DNA of 64,000 nt from LMUY01 sp965198565 (lineage in GTDB: Bacteria; Pseudomonadota; Alphaproteobacteria; Acetobacterales; Acetobacteraceae), in NCBI GenBank assembly GCA_965198565.1, contig OZ240665.1, forward strand, positions 1,054,001 through 1,118,000, in the 5' to 3' direction. The stretch's first letter is position 1. The number at the start of each line of letters is the position of its first letter. The notes below the pieces were generated by a model. The model saw nothing but the letters and a program-made list of their open reading frames with translations. It had not been told where the DNA came from and ran no database searches. The translations under genes were made by a program, and so were the position numbers. Of this stretch, positions 30,488-38,759 are shown one piece after another.

Positions 30488-30615
30488 AGCACACCATTTG
30501 AAATGGGTCCACCCGGTGTTGAACACTCGACTAGCAGCCTGTCGGACTTAACCAGGCGCGGAGGCCTGGGTTAGGATTGGGCGTTTGCGATTGGTTTACT
30601 CTGGACCCCCTACAC

Positions 30616-32088
30616 ATGAGCAACTTCCGCCTGATTGACCGTGACACCGGGTTTCTGATGCCGCCCTCGGTGGACGAGTGGCTGCCTGAGCGTCACCTGG
30701 CGCGCTTTGTGGTTGAAGTGATCGCAAGCCTGGACCTGCGTGCGATGACCGGCAGCGACAGCGGGTCGGGTGAGAAGTCCTACCACCCGGAGCTTTTGCT
30801 GGGGATCATGGTGTATGGCTACGCCACGGGCGTGTTTTCCAGCCGCAAGCTGGAGCGGGCGACCTATGATTCGGTGGCGTTGCGCTTCATCGCCGCCAAC
30901 GAACATCCCGACCACGACACCATCGCCGCCTTCCGCCGCCGCTTCCTGCCGCAGATCGAGGCATTGTTCGTGCAGGTTCTGGGCCTGGCGCGCGAGATGG
31001 GGGTCTTGAAGCTGGGCACGGTGGCGCTGGACGGCACCAAGATCGCTGCCAACGCCAGCCGCCACAGCGCGCTGTCCTACGAGCACGCCAGCAAGATAGA
31101 GGCGCAGTTGAAGGCCGAAGTGGCCGACCTGATGGCCCGTGCCGAAGCTGCCGACCAAGCGGACCTGCCCGACGGCCTGTCGGTGCCCGCCGAACTGGCT
31201 CGGCGCGAGGACCGGCTTGCCGCGATCGCCAAAGCAAAAGCCAAGATCGAGGCGCGGGCCAAGGCACGCTATGCGCAGGCCCGCGCCGACTACGACGCCA
31301 AGCTGGCGCGCCAGGACGCCAAGCGGGCCGCTGGCAAGAAGCCCGGTGGCAAGCCTTTGCCCGGTGGCAAGCCTTTGGTGGTGCCCGTCGAGGAGCCGCT
31401 GCCCACCGATCAGGTCAACTTGACCGACGAGGACAGCCGCATCATGCCGGTAGCCGGCGGCGGGTTCGAGCAATGCTACAACGCTCAGGCCGCGGTTGCG
31501 GCGGGGAGCCTGCTCAGGCCGCGGTGGCGGCGGGGGGCCTGCTCAGGCCGCGGTGGCGGCGGGGGGCCTGCTCAGGCCGCGGTGGCGGCGGGGGGCCTGA
31601 TCGTGGTCGCAACCGACGTGGTGCAGGCGCCCAACGACAAGCAGCAGCTCGAACCGATGCTGGGCAAGCTCGGCGGCCTGCCCGAGGACCTCGGCGACGT
31701 GGCCACTTTGCTGGCCGACAACGGTTATTACAGCGAAGCCAACGTGAACGCCTGCGAAGCGGCCGGGGTCGAACCGGTCATCGCCATGGGCCGCGAAGCC
31801 CACCATCCCTCGCCCGACGAGCGTTTCGCCGAACCGCCCCCCGCGCCGGAAAACGCGCCGGAAAACCCGACCCCGCTCGAGGCGATGGCGCACCGCCTCA
31901 AAACGCCGGAGGGCAAGACGCTCTATGCCCTGCGCAAACAAACTCCCGAGCCGGTGTTCGGCATCATCAAGTCGGTGCTCGGGTTCCGCCAGTTCTCGCT
32001 GCGCGGGCTCGACCACGTGAGCGCAGAGTGGAGCCTCGTGACCATGTCATGGAACATCAAGCGCATGTTCACCCTCAGGGCCGCATAA
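30616..32088 (+). CDS. IS1182 family transposase with internal repeat insertion
   Basis: A 490-residue DDE transposase. The N-terminal DUF772-type domain covers RDTGFLMPPSVDEWLPERHL to EHPDHDTIAAFRRRFLPQIE. The first catalytic Asp is probably in VALDGTKIAANAS and the second in LLADNGYYSE. A charged helix (about 150-240) and two PGGKPL repeats follow the first. Between the catalytic blocks lies a 29-residue insertion from a tandem DNA repeat, including the odd stretch LLRPRWRRGACSGRGGGGGP. The frame is kept, but the extra residues may harm activity. The start is the ATG at MSNFRLID. Confidence 0.9.
   Translation: MSNFRLIDRDTGFLMPPSVDEWLPERHLARFVVEVIASLDLRAMTGSDSGSGEKSYHPELLLGIMVYGYATGVFSSRKLERATYDSVALRFIAANEHPDHDTIAAFRRRFLPQIEALFVQVLGLAREMGVLKLGTVALDGTKIAANASRHSALSYEHASKIEAQLKAEVADLMARAEAADQADLPDGLSVPAELARREDRLAAIAKAKAKIEARAKARYAQARADYDAKLARQDAKRAAGKKPGGKPLPGGKPLVVPVEEPLPTDQVNLTDEDSRIMPVAGGGFEQCYNAQAAVAAGSLLRPRWRRGACSGRGGGGGPAQAAVAAGGLIVVATDVVQAPNDKQQLEPMLGKLGGLPEDLGDVATLLADNGYYSEANVNACEAAGVEPVIAMGREAHHPSPDERFAEPPPAPENAPENPTPLEAMAHRLKTPEGKTLYALRKQTPEPVFGIIKSVLGFRQFSLRGLDHVSAEWSLVTMSWNIKRMFTLRAA
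31483..31598 (+). repeat. four tandem copies of a 29-bp unit inside the transposase gene
   Basis: Units begin at 31483, 31512, 31541 and 31570. Each reads GCTCAGGCCGCGG(T)GGCGGC followed by GGGGGGCCT; unit 1 has two differences and the other three are identical. Since 29 is not a multiple of three, only 1, 4, 7 copies keep the gene in frame. Four copies therefore add exactly 29 codons read in all three frames. Confidence 0.95.
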
Positions 32089-32266
32089 CAAGAACCAGCC
32101 GCCTTTCTAGCCCCCTTGCAGCCGTCCCAAGCCGCTCATGGCAACTGTCAGGGACCACAACTACGCTCAGAAAACGCAAAGCCGTCTGACGCCTCTCAAA
32201 TCGCAAGCGCAGGCGTCGACCCTAGACCGACCATGAAATCACGCCCAAACCCACTCCGACAGGCTG

Positions 32267-33130
32267 CTAGGACAGAAGTGTCCGACCCAGCCGGGCAACA
32301 ACGTGATCGAGCTGATCCAGATTTTCATAGCGCAGGGTGAGCGTTCCGCCGCGGCCATTGAAGCTTATCGAGACGCGCAACCCGAGCTGCTCAGCCAGGT
32401 CTGTTTCAACCGCGCGTAGGTTGGCGTTTGATGGGTCAGGGTTACGCCTGAGCAGTTTTTCCGACGCTTCAGGAACAAACTGGGTACTAAGGGCTTCAGC
32501 TTGTCTGACGTTGAGGCCCTTTGCCATGATGAGTTCGACTGCTGCAGCAGGATCCTCTGTGGCCATGGCAGCGCGGGCATGTCCCGCCGTAAGGGTTCCG
32601 TTCCGAAGATGAAGCTTCACCGCTTCAGGAAGGCTCAATAGCCGGATCATATTTGCAATGTGGCTGCGCGATTTACCAACTGCTTGACCAAGCTGTTCCT
32701 GCGTCAGCCCGAAACTCTCGACAAGGCGCTGGTAGCCCTCGGCTTCTTCGATCGGGTTCAAATCTCGACGTTGCAGGTTTTCAATCAGCGCTGCGGCACC
32801 AATCTCCGCATCTGCCATGTCTCTGGTGTAACATGGGATGGCAGACAAGCCAGCCAACCGGGCAGCGCGCCAGCGGCGTTCTCCAGCGATAATTTGGAAG
32901 TAGTTCGGACGGGATGGGTGCGGACGGACGAGAATAGGCTGGAGAATGCCTTGTGTTTGGATGGATCCCGCGAGTTCCGCAAGATCCTCAGGCCGTAACT
33001 GACTGCGTGGCTGGAACGGATTTGGCTCCAGCAAGTCGATATCCACGAACGCCACTGACGCCGGCGCCCCCTCTGCTGCTTGAGGAAGCAGTGAGGCGAG
33101 GCCTCGACCCAACCTTGGACTTGGCTTCAT
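32267..33130 (-). CDS. parB: chromosome partitioning protein ParB
   Basis: A 287-residue CTP-dependent DNA clamp that loads at parS and spreads along the chromosome. RLGRGLASLLP at the N-terminus binds ParA. GERRWRAARLAGL is the CTP/arginine-rich motif, LIENLQRRDLNPIEEA is a second ParB box, and the helix-turn-helix (about 140-170, LTQEQLGQAVGKSRSHIAN) reads parS. The C-terminal dimer region ends LGRTLLS. Its ATG overlaps the parA stop (ATGA). The stop TAG lies in the CTAG duplicated by the IS1182 element. Confidence 0.95.
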   Translation of the reverse strand: MKPSPRLGRGLASLLPQAAEGAPASVAFVDIDLLEPNPFQPRSQLRPEDLAELAGSIQTQGILQPILVRPHPSRPNYFQIIAGERRWRAARLAGLSAIPCYTRDMADAEIGAAALIENLQRRDLNPIEEAEGYQRLVESFGLTQEQLGQAVGKSRSHIANMIRLLSLPEAVKLHLRNGTLTAGHARAAMATEDPAAAVELIMAKGLNVRQAEALSTQFVPEASEKLLRRNPDPSNANLRAVETDLAEQLGLRVSISFNGRGGTLTLRYENLDQLDHVVARLGRTLLS

Positions 33131-33933
33131 GCTGAGGCCGGCTGGGATTCGAGAGCGAGCCGCCGGCTGAACTCGAGTGCAAGACGAGCATAGGCCTGCG
33201 CGCCGATTGACCGCGGATCATACAGCATGACTGGCTTACCATGGCTGGGAGCCTCGGAGACGCGGACACTCCTTGGAATAACCGTGTCGTAGACGCGGGC
33301 CCCAAAGAAACTCCTCGCGTCTGCTGCTACAAGCTCGGAAAGATTGTTCCTACGATCGTACATAGTTAGCACGATGCCATCGATCGCGACCTGCTTGTTG
33401 AAAGCGGAACGAACTCGTTCGACGGTTTGAACAAGATGGCTCAGGCCCTCCAATGCAAAGAATTCGCATTGTAATGGCACTAGGATCGAGGTCGCGGCTG
33501 TCAGAGCGTTGAGCGTTAGAAGGCCTAGGCTCGGAGGGCAGTCGATCAGCACGACATCAAACTCCGTCTGATCGCCGATCGCATTTCGCAGTCGCGTTTC
33601 CCGATCCGAGGCACCAACCAGTTCGAGTTCGGCACCGACCAAGTCGGTGTCCGAGGGGACGATGGCAAACCCGGCGTTGGTTCGCGACCGTATGCACAGA
33701 TCGATTGGTATTTGCTCGAGCAGTGCCGCATAGGTGCCCGGCGTCCGATCAAACCGAGGTATATCGATCCCGGTGGACGCATTCGCCTGGGGATCAAGGT
33801 CAATCACCAGGACTCGGCTGCCTTGGAGACAAAGGGCGGTTGCGAGGTTCAGAACGGTCGTTGTCTTGCCCACGCCACCTTTCTGATTGGCAACGGCAAC
33901 AACATGGCGCGGGCGAGCGGGAGATAAAACCAC
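33127..33933 (-). CDS. parA: chromosome partitioning ATPase ParA
   Basis: A 268-residue deviant Walker ATPase that pulls ParB-parS complexes apart. The Walker A motif KGGVGKTTT starts at residue 18, with the signature Lys at 18. DLDPQANASTG is the A' motif and VVLIDCPPSLGLL is Walker B. It starts at GTG; no ATG precedes the conserved HVVAVANQKGG. It lies 9 bp after rsmG and overlaps parB, matching the rsmG-parA-parB order of most alphaproteobacteria. Confidence 0.95.
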   Translation of the reverse strand: MVLSPARPRHVVAVANQKGGVGKTTTVLNLATALCLQGSRVLVIDLDPQANASTGIDIPRFDRTPGTYAALLEQIPIDLCIRSRTNAGFAIVPSDTDLVGAELELVGASDRETRLRNAIGDQTEFDVVLIDCPPSLGLLTLNALTAATSILVPLQCEFFALEGLSHLVQTVERVRSAFNKQVAIDGIVLTMYDRRNNLSELVAADARSFFGARVYDTVIPRSVRVSEAPSHGKPVMLYDPRSIGAQAYARLALEFSRRLALESQPASA

Positions 33934-33942
33934 AGAGTTGCT

Positions 33943-34506
33943 TTAGCGGAGGCGGGTGACTTTGACGAGGCAGGATGATAGCGGCGTCAACGGGATCAAC
34001 TCGGCCCGGCAATCTTCAACGTGCCGCAGGCTGTGCATCTCGGCTGCGGCGGATGGTCCCTTTACAAACAAGCCGCAACCTCCGACTTGCAACAACGGTC
34101 GGGCGAGCGCCACCAGCTTTGGTAGCGGGGCTAGCGCCTGCGCGGTGATGCAGAGGCTTGGCGCGATTTGAGCCGTCTCGATCCGGATCGGCCATACTTT
34201 GCCGACGAGGTGCAGCTTGCTTAGCACCGTGGTCAAGAAGGCCGCTTTCCTGCGGTCGGATTCGACCAAGTCAACCGCAATACCGCTAGCGATCGCGATC
34301 GGTATGGCTGGGAGCCCCTGTCCGGAGCCCAGGTCTATGAAGCGAGACAGTCTGGGTGGAAGATGTGGCACCAGGGCCAAGCTGGTTTCAATTTGCCGGT
34401 TCAACCAGCCGCTGTCAGCATGCTGTCTTGAGGCGAGATTGATTGTCCGACCCCATTGGCACACGAGGTCGACATAGGACGACAATAGTGTTTCACGTGA
34501 AACCAC
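33943..34506 (-). CDS. rsmG: 16S rRNA (guanine527-N7)-methyltransferase
   Basis: A 187-residue methyltransferase (formerly gidB) that methylates G527 of 16S rRNA using S-adenosylmethionine. FIDLGSGQGLPAIPIAIA is the SAM-binding loop, and the N-terminal WGRTINLAS motif matches the family. It starts at GTG; the codons for VSRET right after the start are the parS site, which fixes the protein sequence there. mnmG and mnmE, often found upstream, are absent here and replaced by a tRNA gene. Confidence 0.93.
   Translation of the reverse strand: MVSRETLLSSYVDLVCQWGRTINLASRQHADSGWLNRQIETSLALVPHLPPRLSRFIDLGSGQGLPAIPIAIASGIAVDLVESDRRKAAFLTTVLSKLHLVGKVWPIRIETAQIAPSLCITAQALAPLPKLVALARPLLQVGGCGLFVKGPSAAAEMHSLRHVEDCRAELIPLTPLSSCLVKVTRLR
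34489..34504. promoter_or_regulatory. parS: parS centromere site
   Basis: TGTTTCACGTGAAACC matches the universal parS 16-mer (TGTTTCACGTGAAACA) at 15 of 16 positions. It is the binding and loading site for ParB. It overlaps the second to sixth codons of rsmG, and lies 1.4 kb from parB. I found no second copy in the window. Confidence 0.93.
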
Positions 34507-34536
34507 GCGCTACCAGCCCGGCGTCAGATCGGTTGA

Positions 34537-34610
34537 TGGAGCGGGTGAAGGGAATCGAACCCTCGTATGCAGCTTGGGAAGCTGCCGTTCTACCATTGAA
34601 CTACACCCGC
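34537..34610 (-). tRNA. tRNA-Gly (anticodon CCC)
   Basis: A full cloverleaf is present. The acceptor stem is GCGGGTG with CACCCGC, the D-arm contains AGTTCAATGGTAGAAC, the anticodon arm is GCAGC-TTCCCAA-GCTGC giving anticodon CCC, and the T-loop is GGTTCGATTCC. The 3' CCA is encoded after discriminator base T. It reads GGG glycine codons. It lies on the minus strand just upstream of rsmG. Confidence 0.95.
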
Positions 34611-34787
34611 ACGCAGGACCGGTATACCGGTCTGGATTTGACGAGGCAACCGGCTCTAGGTAGCGTGCCATCCACGCTGTGTTGAGCACCAGCCGCAGTA
34701 ACGTGTCTGCTGTTTCGAGCGTGTGCCGGGTCTCCTACGCGCAATGTATCGCCAAGCGGATGTGCAGCGGGCTGGAAGGTAACTACT

Positions 34788-35996
34788 ATGACAAAACGCT
34801 ATCGGACCGCTACGAATCTCGTTCACTCTGGCGTCGAGCGAACGATATTCGGAGAGACATCTGAAGCCCTTTTTCTAACGTCTGGCTTCACCTACTCCAG
34901 TGCAGAGGAAGCTGAAGGCGCGTTCACCGGGCACAACTCTCACTATCAATACTCTCGCTTCGGCAATCCAACCGTTTCAGCGCTGGAGACCCGCCTCGCG
35001 GTCATTGAAGGTGCGGAAGCTTGCCGCGTCACCGCAACTGGCATGGCTGCAATCCACGCAGCGCTCGTCTGCGGTATCAAAACCGGTGACAGGGTTGTGG
35101 CTTCCAGAGCGCTGTTTGGATCGTGCTCTTGGATCGTGTCAGAATTGCTGCCGCGCTATGGCGTTGAGACAGAGTTCGTCGATGGTCAGGACTTAGCGGG
35201 ATGGCAGCATGCACTCGGGCGGCCGACAACGCTCGTCCTGCTGGAAAGCCCATCCAATCCGATGCTCGAGGTGCTCGACCTCTTGGCCATCAGCAAACTC
35301 GCGCACGAAGCGGGGGCGCAGGTCGTCGTTGATAACGTCTTCGCAACACCAATACTGCAAAACTCGTTGCAACTCGGGGCCGACGTCGTTGTGTACTCCT
35401 GCACCAAGCACATGGATGGGCAAGGGCGCGTTCTCGGGGGAGCCGTCCTTGGTCGGCGGGATTGGATCGAAGGCAAACTTCAACCATACATTCGCAACAC
35501 CGGGCCAAGTTTATCTCCATTTAATGCATGGCTAATCCTGAAAGGTCTTGAGACGCTTGCATTGCGCGTTGAAGCTTCATGCACAAGGGCTGCGGCGGTT
35601 GCTGACTTCCTTGCAACACAGCCCGCAGTGAAGAAAGTATTGTATCCCGGCAGGACGGACCACCCGCAACATACATTGTCGGCTGCGCAGATGAAACATG
35701 GAGGAACGCTTGTCACGTTCGAACTCCATGGTGGGAAGTCAGCCGCGTTTGCTTTCATGAACGCTCTGAGCTTGATTGCTATCAGCAATAATCTTGGTGA
35801 TGCTAAATCACTCGTGACACATCCAGCGACAACAACACACCAACGCATCGGCCCAGAGGAGCGGAGAAGGCTCGGGATAACAGACGGTGTCGTCCGACTT
35901 TCGATCGGTCTGGAAGATGCCATTGATCTCTGCGCCGATCTCGCCGACGGCCTTGCCGCCATTGAACCATCCGCCTCGCAACGAGCGGCAGAGTGA
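34788..35996 (+). CDS. metZ: O-succinylhomoserine sulfhydrylase
   Basis: A 402-residue PLP enzyme of the Cys/Met metabolism family that makes homocysteine directly from O-succinylhomoserine and sulfide. The PLP lysine is Lys207 in SCTKHMDGQGRVLGG; HYQYSRFGNPTVSALE and TSGFTYSSAEEAE are typical of MetZ. The 175-bp leader after the tRNA gene has several inverted repeats but I could not match it to a SAM riboswitch. It overlaps apaG. GC content here is visibly lower than in flanking regions. Confidence 0.9.
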   Translation: MTKRYRTATNLVHSGVERTIFGETSEALFLTSGFTYSSAEEAEGAFTGHNSHYQYSRFGNPTVSALETRLAVIEGAEACRVTATGMAAIHAALVCGIKTGDRVVASRALFGSCSWIVSELLPRYGVETEFVDGQDLAGWQHALGRPTTLVLLESPSNPMLEVLDLLAISKLAHEAGAQVVVDNVFATPILQNSLQLGADVVVYSCTKHMDGQGRVLGGAVLGRRDWIEGKLQPYIRNTGPSLSPFNAWLILKGLETLALRVEASCTRAAAVADFLATQPAVKKVLYPGRTDHPQHTLSAAQMKHGGTLVTFELHGGKSAAFAFMNALSLIAISNNLGDAKSLVTHPATTTHQRIGPEERRRLGITDGVVRLSIGLEDAIDLCADLADGLAAIEPSASQRAAE

Positions 35997-36400
35997 CTGA
36001 CTACGCCTACAGCGCAGTCACAGACGACGTGCAGGTAGAGGTTCAGCCATTTTATCTTGAAGATGAATCCAAACCTGAAGACAACACGTTTGTCTGGGCC
36101 TATCGCGTCTGCATCACGAACGCAGGCGCTCGGACCATCCAGCTCATTGGGCGAAACTGGATCATAACAGATGGTGCAGGCCGGGTCATCGAGGTTGAAG
36201 GCGCCGGCGTGATGGGCGAGCAACCACTGCTGGAGCCTGGTGACAGCTTCGAATACACCTCTGGAACGCCTCTGGATACGGCAACAGGCTTCATGCGCGG
36301 CTCGTACCATATGGTCGTGACCGCCACAGGCGAAACCTTCGACGTAGCAATCCCAACCTTCAGCTTAGACAGCCCACACTACCAAACCCGCTTGCACTAG
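35993..36400 (+). CDS. apaG: ApaG (Co2+/Mg2+ efflux-associated protein)
   Basis: A 135-residue beta-sandwich protein. The conserved ApaG core is VWAYRVCITNAGARTIQLI, then RNWIITDGAGRVIEVEGAG then VMGEQPLLEPGDSFEYTSG. It is linked to cobalt resistance and magnesium efflux in enteric bacteria, but the biochemical role is unsettled. It starts at GTG overlapping the metZ stop (GTGA), so the two are coupled; the metZ-apaG pair is common in alphaproteobacteria. Confidence 0.93.
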   Translation: MTDYAYSAVTDDVQVEVQPFYLEDESKPEDNTFVWAYRVCITNAGARTIQLIGRNWIITDGAGRVIEVEGAGVMGEQPLLEPGDSFEYTSGTPLDTATGFMRGSYHMVVTATGETFDVAIPTFSLDSPHYQTRLH

Positions 36401-36471
36401 CTCTTTGTTTTGGCGAGCATCTTCATCCGACGGCTGATCGCGTTCGTCCGGACGATGCAGTAGAACACGTC

Positions 36472-37152
36472 TCAGTAGGTGAGCGGTGACGATGGCAGCC
36501 GCTGTGTCGGAGAAGGTGGTGGAGCCAGTTGCTGGCTCCCCGGCGGCACCGACGGGGCGCCAACGGTCTGATCATCCGTCAGGGGCTGCGCAAGCACGGG
36601 CGGAGGGAGTGGAGCGCTCGCGTCAGTCGTTTGCACCCAGTCCCGCAGAGAACGACGGACCTGGTACTCGAATTCGACGTTCATGTCGTTCATCATCTGA
36701 AGCGTGAAGTCGTAGAGGATGCTGCGGAGGTTCTCGTCCGCATCGGAACTTGTACGACGCTGTACCACACGCGCCTCGGCGTAGCCCACGCGCTCGCCAC
36801 CTGGGCCTGCAAACACGTCGAGATGGGCCGCTAGCGTGCCATCGATGCCTCGCCCGGTTCGAACTAAGCTTGCTTGATCAATCACGAACACGGCGCGCCC
36901 GGCGGACCCATCGGCACTGAGCCGGTCCATGGCCATTCGCTTCAGCGCATCGACGGGCCGGACGGGGTCTACTGCCTCAAGACTGCCATCCGCCGGTGGC
37001 GGTGAACGATCATCAATCTCAATGGAGGCGACGTTCAAACGGATGGGCGTCAGGTAGGAATAGCTCGGTGGCGGAAAGCTCTCTGGCGCAACCTCGTCGC
37101 TGCAGCCAAGCACCAGCAACGGCAACAGCAACACGCAACGCCGCGCAATCAT
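36472..37152 (-). CDS. hypothetical lipoprotein
   Basis: A 226-residue protein with a lipoprotein signal (CVLLLPLLVLGCSDE). The middle part, LTPIRLNVASIEIDDRSPPP to FTLQMMNDMNVEFEYQVRRSL, looks like a conserved alphaproteobacterial envelope domain of unknown function. The C-terminus is proline-rich and disordered. The ATG is chosen because AGGAGAG lies just upstream and the signal peptide starts there. It is convergent with apaG and 54 bp downstream of hslO. Confidence 0.65.
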   Translation of the reverse strand: MIARRCVLLLPLLVLGCSDEVAPESFPPPSYSYLTPIRLNVASIEIDDRSPPPADGSLEAVDPVRPVDALKRMAMDRLSADGSAGRAVFVIDQASLVRTGRGIDGTLAAHLDVFAGPGGERVGYAEARVVQRRTSSDADENLRSILYDFTLQMMNDMNVEFEYQVRRSLRDWVQTTDASAPLPPPVLAQPLTDDQTVGAPSVPPGSQQLAPPPSPTQRLPSSPLTY

Positions 37153-37206
37153 GAACTCTCCTGTTGGCTGAACCAAGCCCGGTTGAAGTCGAACCGGCAA
37201 CTCCCG

Positions 37207-38163
37207 TCAATCAGCAACCGACCGGCCGTGCACTTCATCTCGGTTGAAGCGGAAGTCCAGATTGCAGAACTCGCACGTCATGATGATAGCGCCCGCCACA
37301 GCCATATGGTCCAGGTCGTCGGGCACAAAGCCTTCTAAAATACCAGCCAATCTCGACCGCGAACACCGGCAACCATAGGCCAAGGCGCGAGGTCGCCCCG
37401 TTACGACGTCTGCAGTCCCAAATAGGCGCCAGATCAAGTGTTCGCTGGCGAGCGCATCATCGAGAAGCTCACCGTCAGTCACGGTGTTGGCCAGAATGGT
37501 CGCGGTCTGCCAGGCATCATTGGCGTCCTCCGGTGAAAGCTCCTCGACCCCACCATCGCTGGCCACCCGCTCAAGAATGAGGGCAGAAGCACGCCACCCC
37601 AACTCGGTACGAGCGCTAGCCAACCGCAACACACACTGCAGTTGTTCGCTGGTCTTGAAGTAGTGCAAGGCCATCTCGGCCAGACAATCTCCCTCAATCG
37701 CGACAATGCCCTGATGCCTTTCCCGCTCCGGACCCTGGTCCACCGTGAAGGCGAGATAACCGGAGCCAAGGAGATCAAAGGCAGACGGCGCCGGGCTTGC
37801 GGTGAGCAACTCCGCCAGCCGGTCGGGCTCCGCCCGGGCGTAACCGCGCAGCGCTCCCGCTTCGGTGCAGTCGGCCAACAGCATCGGGACGGCGCCATCA
37901 CCTTTGGCTTGGATGCTGAAAGAGCCTTGAAACTTCAAAGCCCCGGCGAGCGCGGCAGCAAGCGCCAAGGCTTGCCCAGCGAGGCCGGTCACAGTCGGAT
38001 CATTGTCATGGCGCGTCAGCAGCGCATCCGCCAAAGCACCCAGTCGCACCAGGCGCCCGCGCACCGGGCGTCCGGGGATATGAAAAGGGGTTATCCCACG
38101 CGGTACAACCAGATCCGGCACATCCGGGCGGCCAGCATCAAGGAAGGCAGGAGTAGGGGTCAT
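37207..38163 (-). CDS. hslO: redox-regulated chaperone Hsp33
   Basis: A 318-residue chaperone that switches on under oxidative stress when its zinc-bound cysteines form disulfides. The C-terminal zinc motif is CxC in YGCRCSRSRLAGIL and CxxC in MTCEFCN. The N-terminal domain contains the typical GSFSIQAKGDGAVPMLLADC. The ATG at MTPTPAF is preferred to a longer frame that antisense-overlaps the next gene. It shares a 107-bp divergent promoter region with the PPOX-family stress protein, an arrangement that fits redox stress. Confidence 0.93.
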   Translation of the reverse strand: MTPTPAFLDAGRPDVPDLVVPRGITPFHIPGRPVRGRLVRLGALADALLTRHDNDPTVTGLAGQALALAAALAGALKFQGSFSIQAKGDGAVPMLLADCTEAGALRGYARAEPDRLAELLTASPAPSAFDLLGSGYLAFTVDQGPERERHQGIVAIEGDCLAEMALHYFKTSEQLQCVLRLASARTELGWRASALILERVASDGGVEELSPEDANDAWQTATILANTVTDGELLDDALASEHLIWRLFGTADVVTGRPRALAYGCRCSRSRLAGILEGFVPDDLDHMAVAGAIIMTCEFCNLDFRFNRDEVHGRSVAD

Positions 38164-38270
38164 GGCGACAAAGATAGAGCGCAACAGCCCATCGCACCAC
38201 CAGCAGGACCCTTTCTGCCGAAACCTTCGCGCCCGCACTCCGTTCCAGCCACGAACACGGAGGATGAACC

Positions 38271-38759
38271 TTGAGCGAGACCAACGACACCGGAAAGCTG
38301 TGGGAGCTGATCAAGTCGATCGAAGTCGCAATGCTTGTGACGGAGGATGGCGACAGTCTGCGCAGCCGCCCAATGGCCATGTCGCAACGGGAATTTGATG
38401 GCACGCTCTGGTTCTTCACGCGCGCCAGTTCGCACAAGGTCACGGAGGTCGAGAGCGAGCAGCGCGTCAATCTCGCCTTCTCTCACCCAGGAAAGCAAAA
38501 CTATGTCTCGATATCGGGGCATGCCAGTCTGGTGAAAAGTCCGTCAGACATTGCAAACCACTGGTCGGAAGCCGTTCGCGTCTGGTTCCCAAAAGGCAAA
38601 GACGATCCCGACATCGCTCTCCTGAAGGTGACTGTGGCACAGGCGGAGTATTGGGACGCACCCTCATCCACGATGCTTCACGCCTATGGCTACGTGAAGG
38701 CTGTCGTAACTGGCAGCGCGCCACAGCCAGGTGGTCACGGCAAAGTCAACGCCGTCTAG
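38271..38759 (+). CDS. pyridoxamine 5'-phosphate oxidase family protein (general stress protein 26-like)
   Basis: A 162-residue split-barrel flavin-binding protein. LWELIKSIEVAMLVTEDGDS and SRPMAM are the FMN-site strand and loop, and LWFFTRASSHKVTEVE is the second conserved strand. Members bind FMN or FAD and are induced by stress, but few have a defined reaction. It starts at TTG supported by GGAGGA 6 bases upstream. It is convergent with the PLP decarboxylase gene and overlaps its stop by 4 bp. Confidence 0.87.
   Translation: MSETNDTGKLWELIKSIEVAMLVTEDGDSLRSRPMAMSQREFDGTLWFFTRASSHKVTEVESEQRVNLAFSHPGKQNYVSISGHASLVKSPSDIANHWSEAVRVWFPKGKDDPDIALLKVTVAQAEYWDAPSSTMLHAYGYVKAVVTGSAPQPGGHGKVNAV

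Larger units (their letters stand above)
30535..32266. mobile_element. IS1182 family insertion sequence (1732 bp)
   Basis: The ends carry inverted repeats CAGCCTGTCGGA (30535 onward) and TCCGACAGGCTG (to 32266), and CTAG flanks both sides (30531-30534 and 32267-32270) as a likely 4-bp target duplication. One transposase gene fills most of it; about 180 bp of non-coding sequence follows the gene. It lies exactly between the convergent holA and parB genes. The right-hand CTAG includes the parB stop codon, so parB still ends correctly. Confidence 0.88.

Noticed and set aside
31337..31378. Two PGGKPL repeats in the IS1182 transposase as a possible separate repeat system
   Set aside because: Only two short in-frame copies in a disordered linker; ordinary low-complexity sequence.
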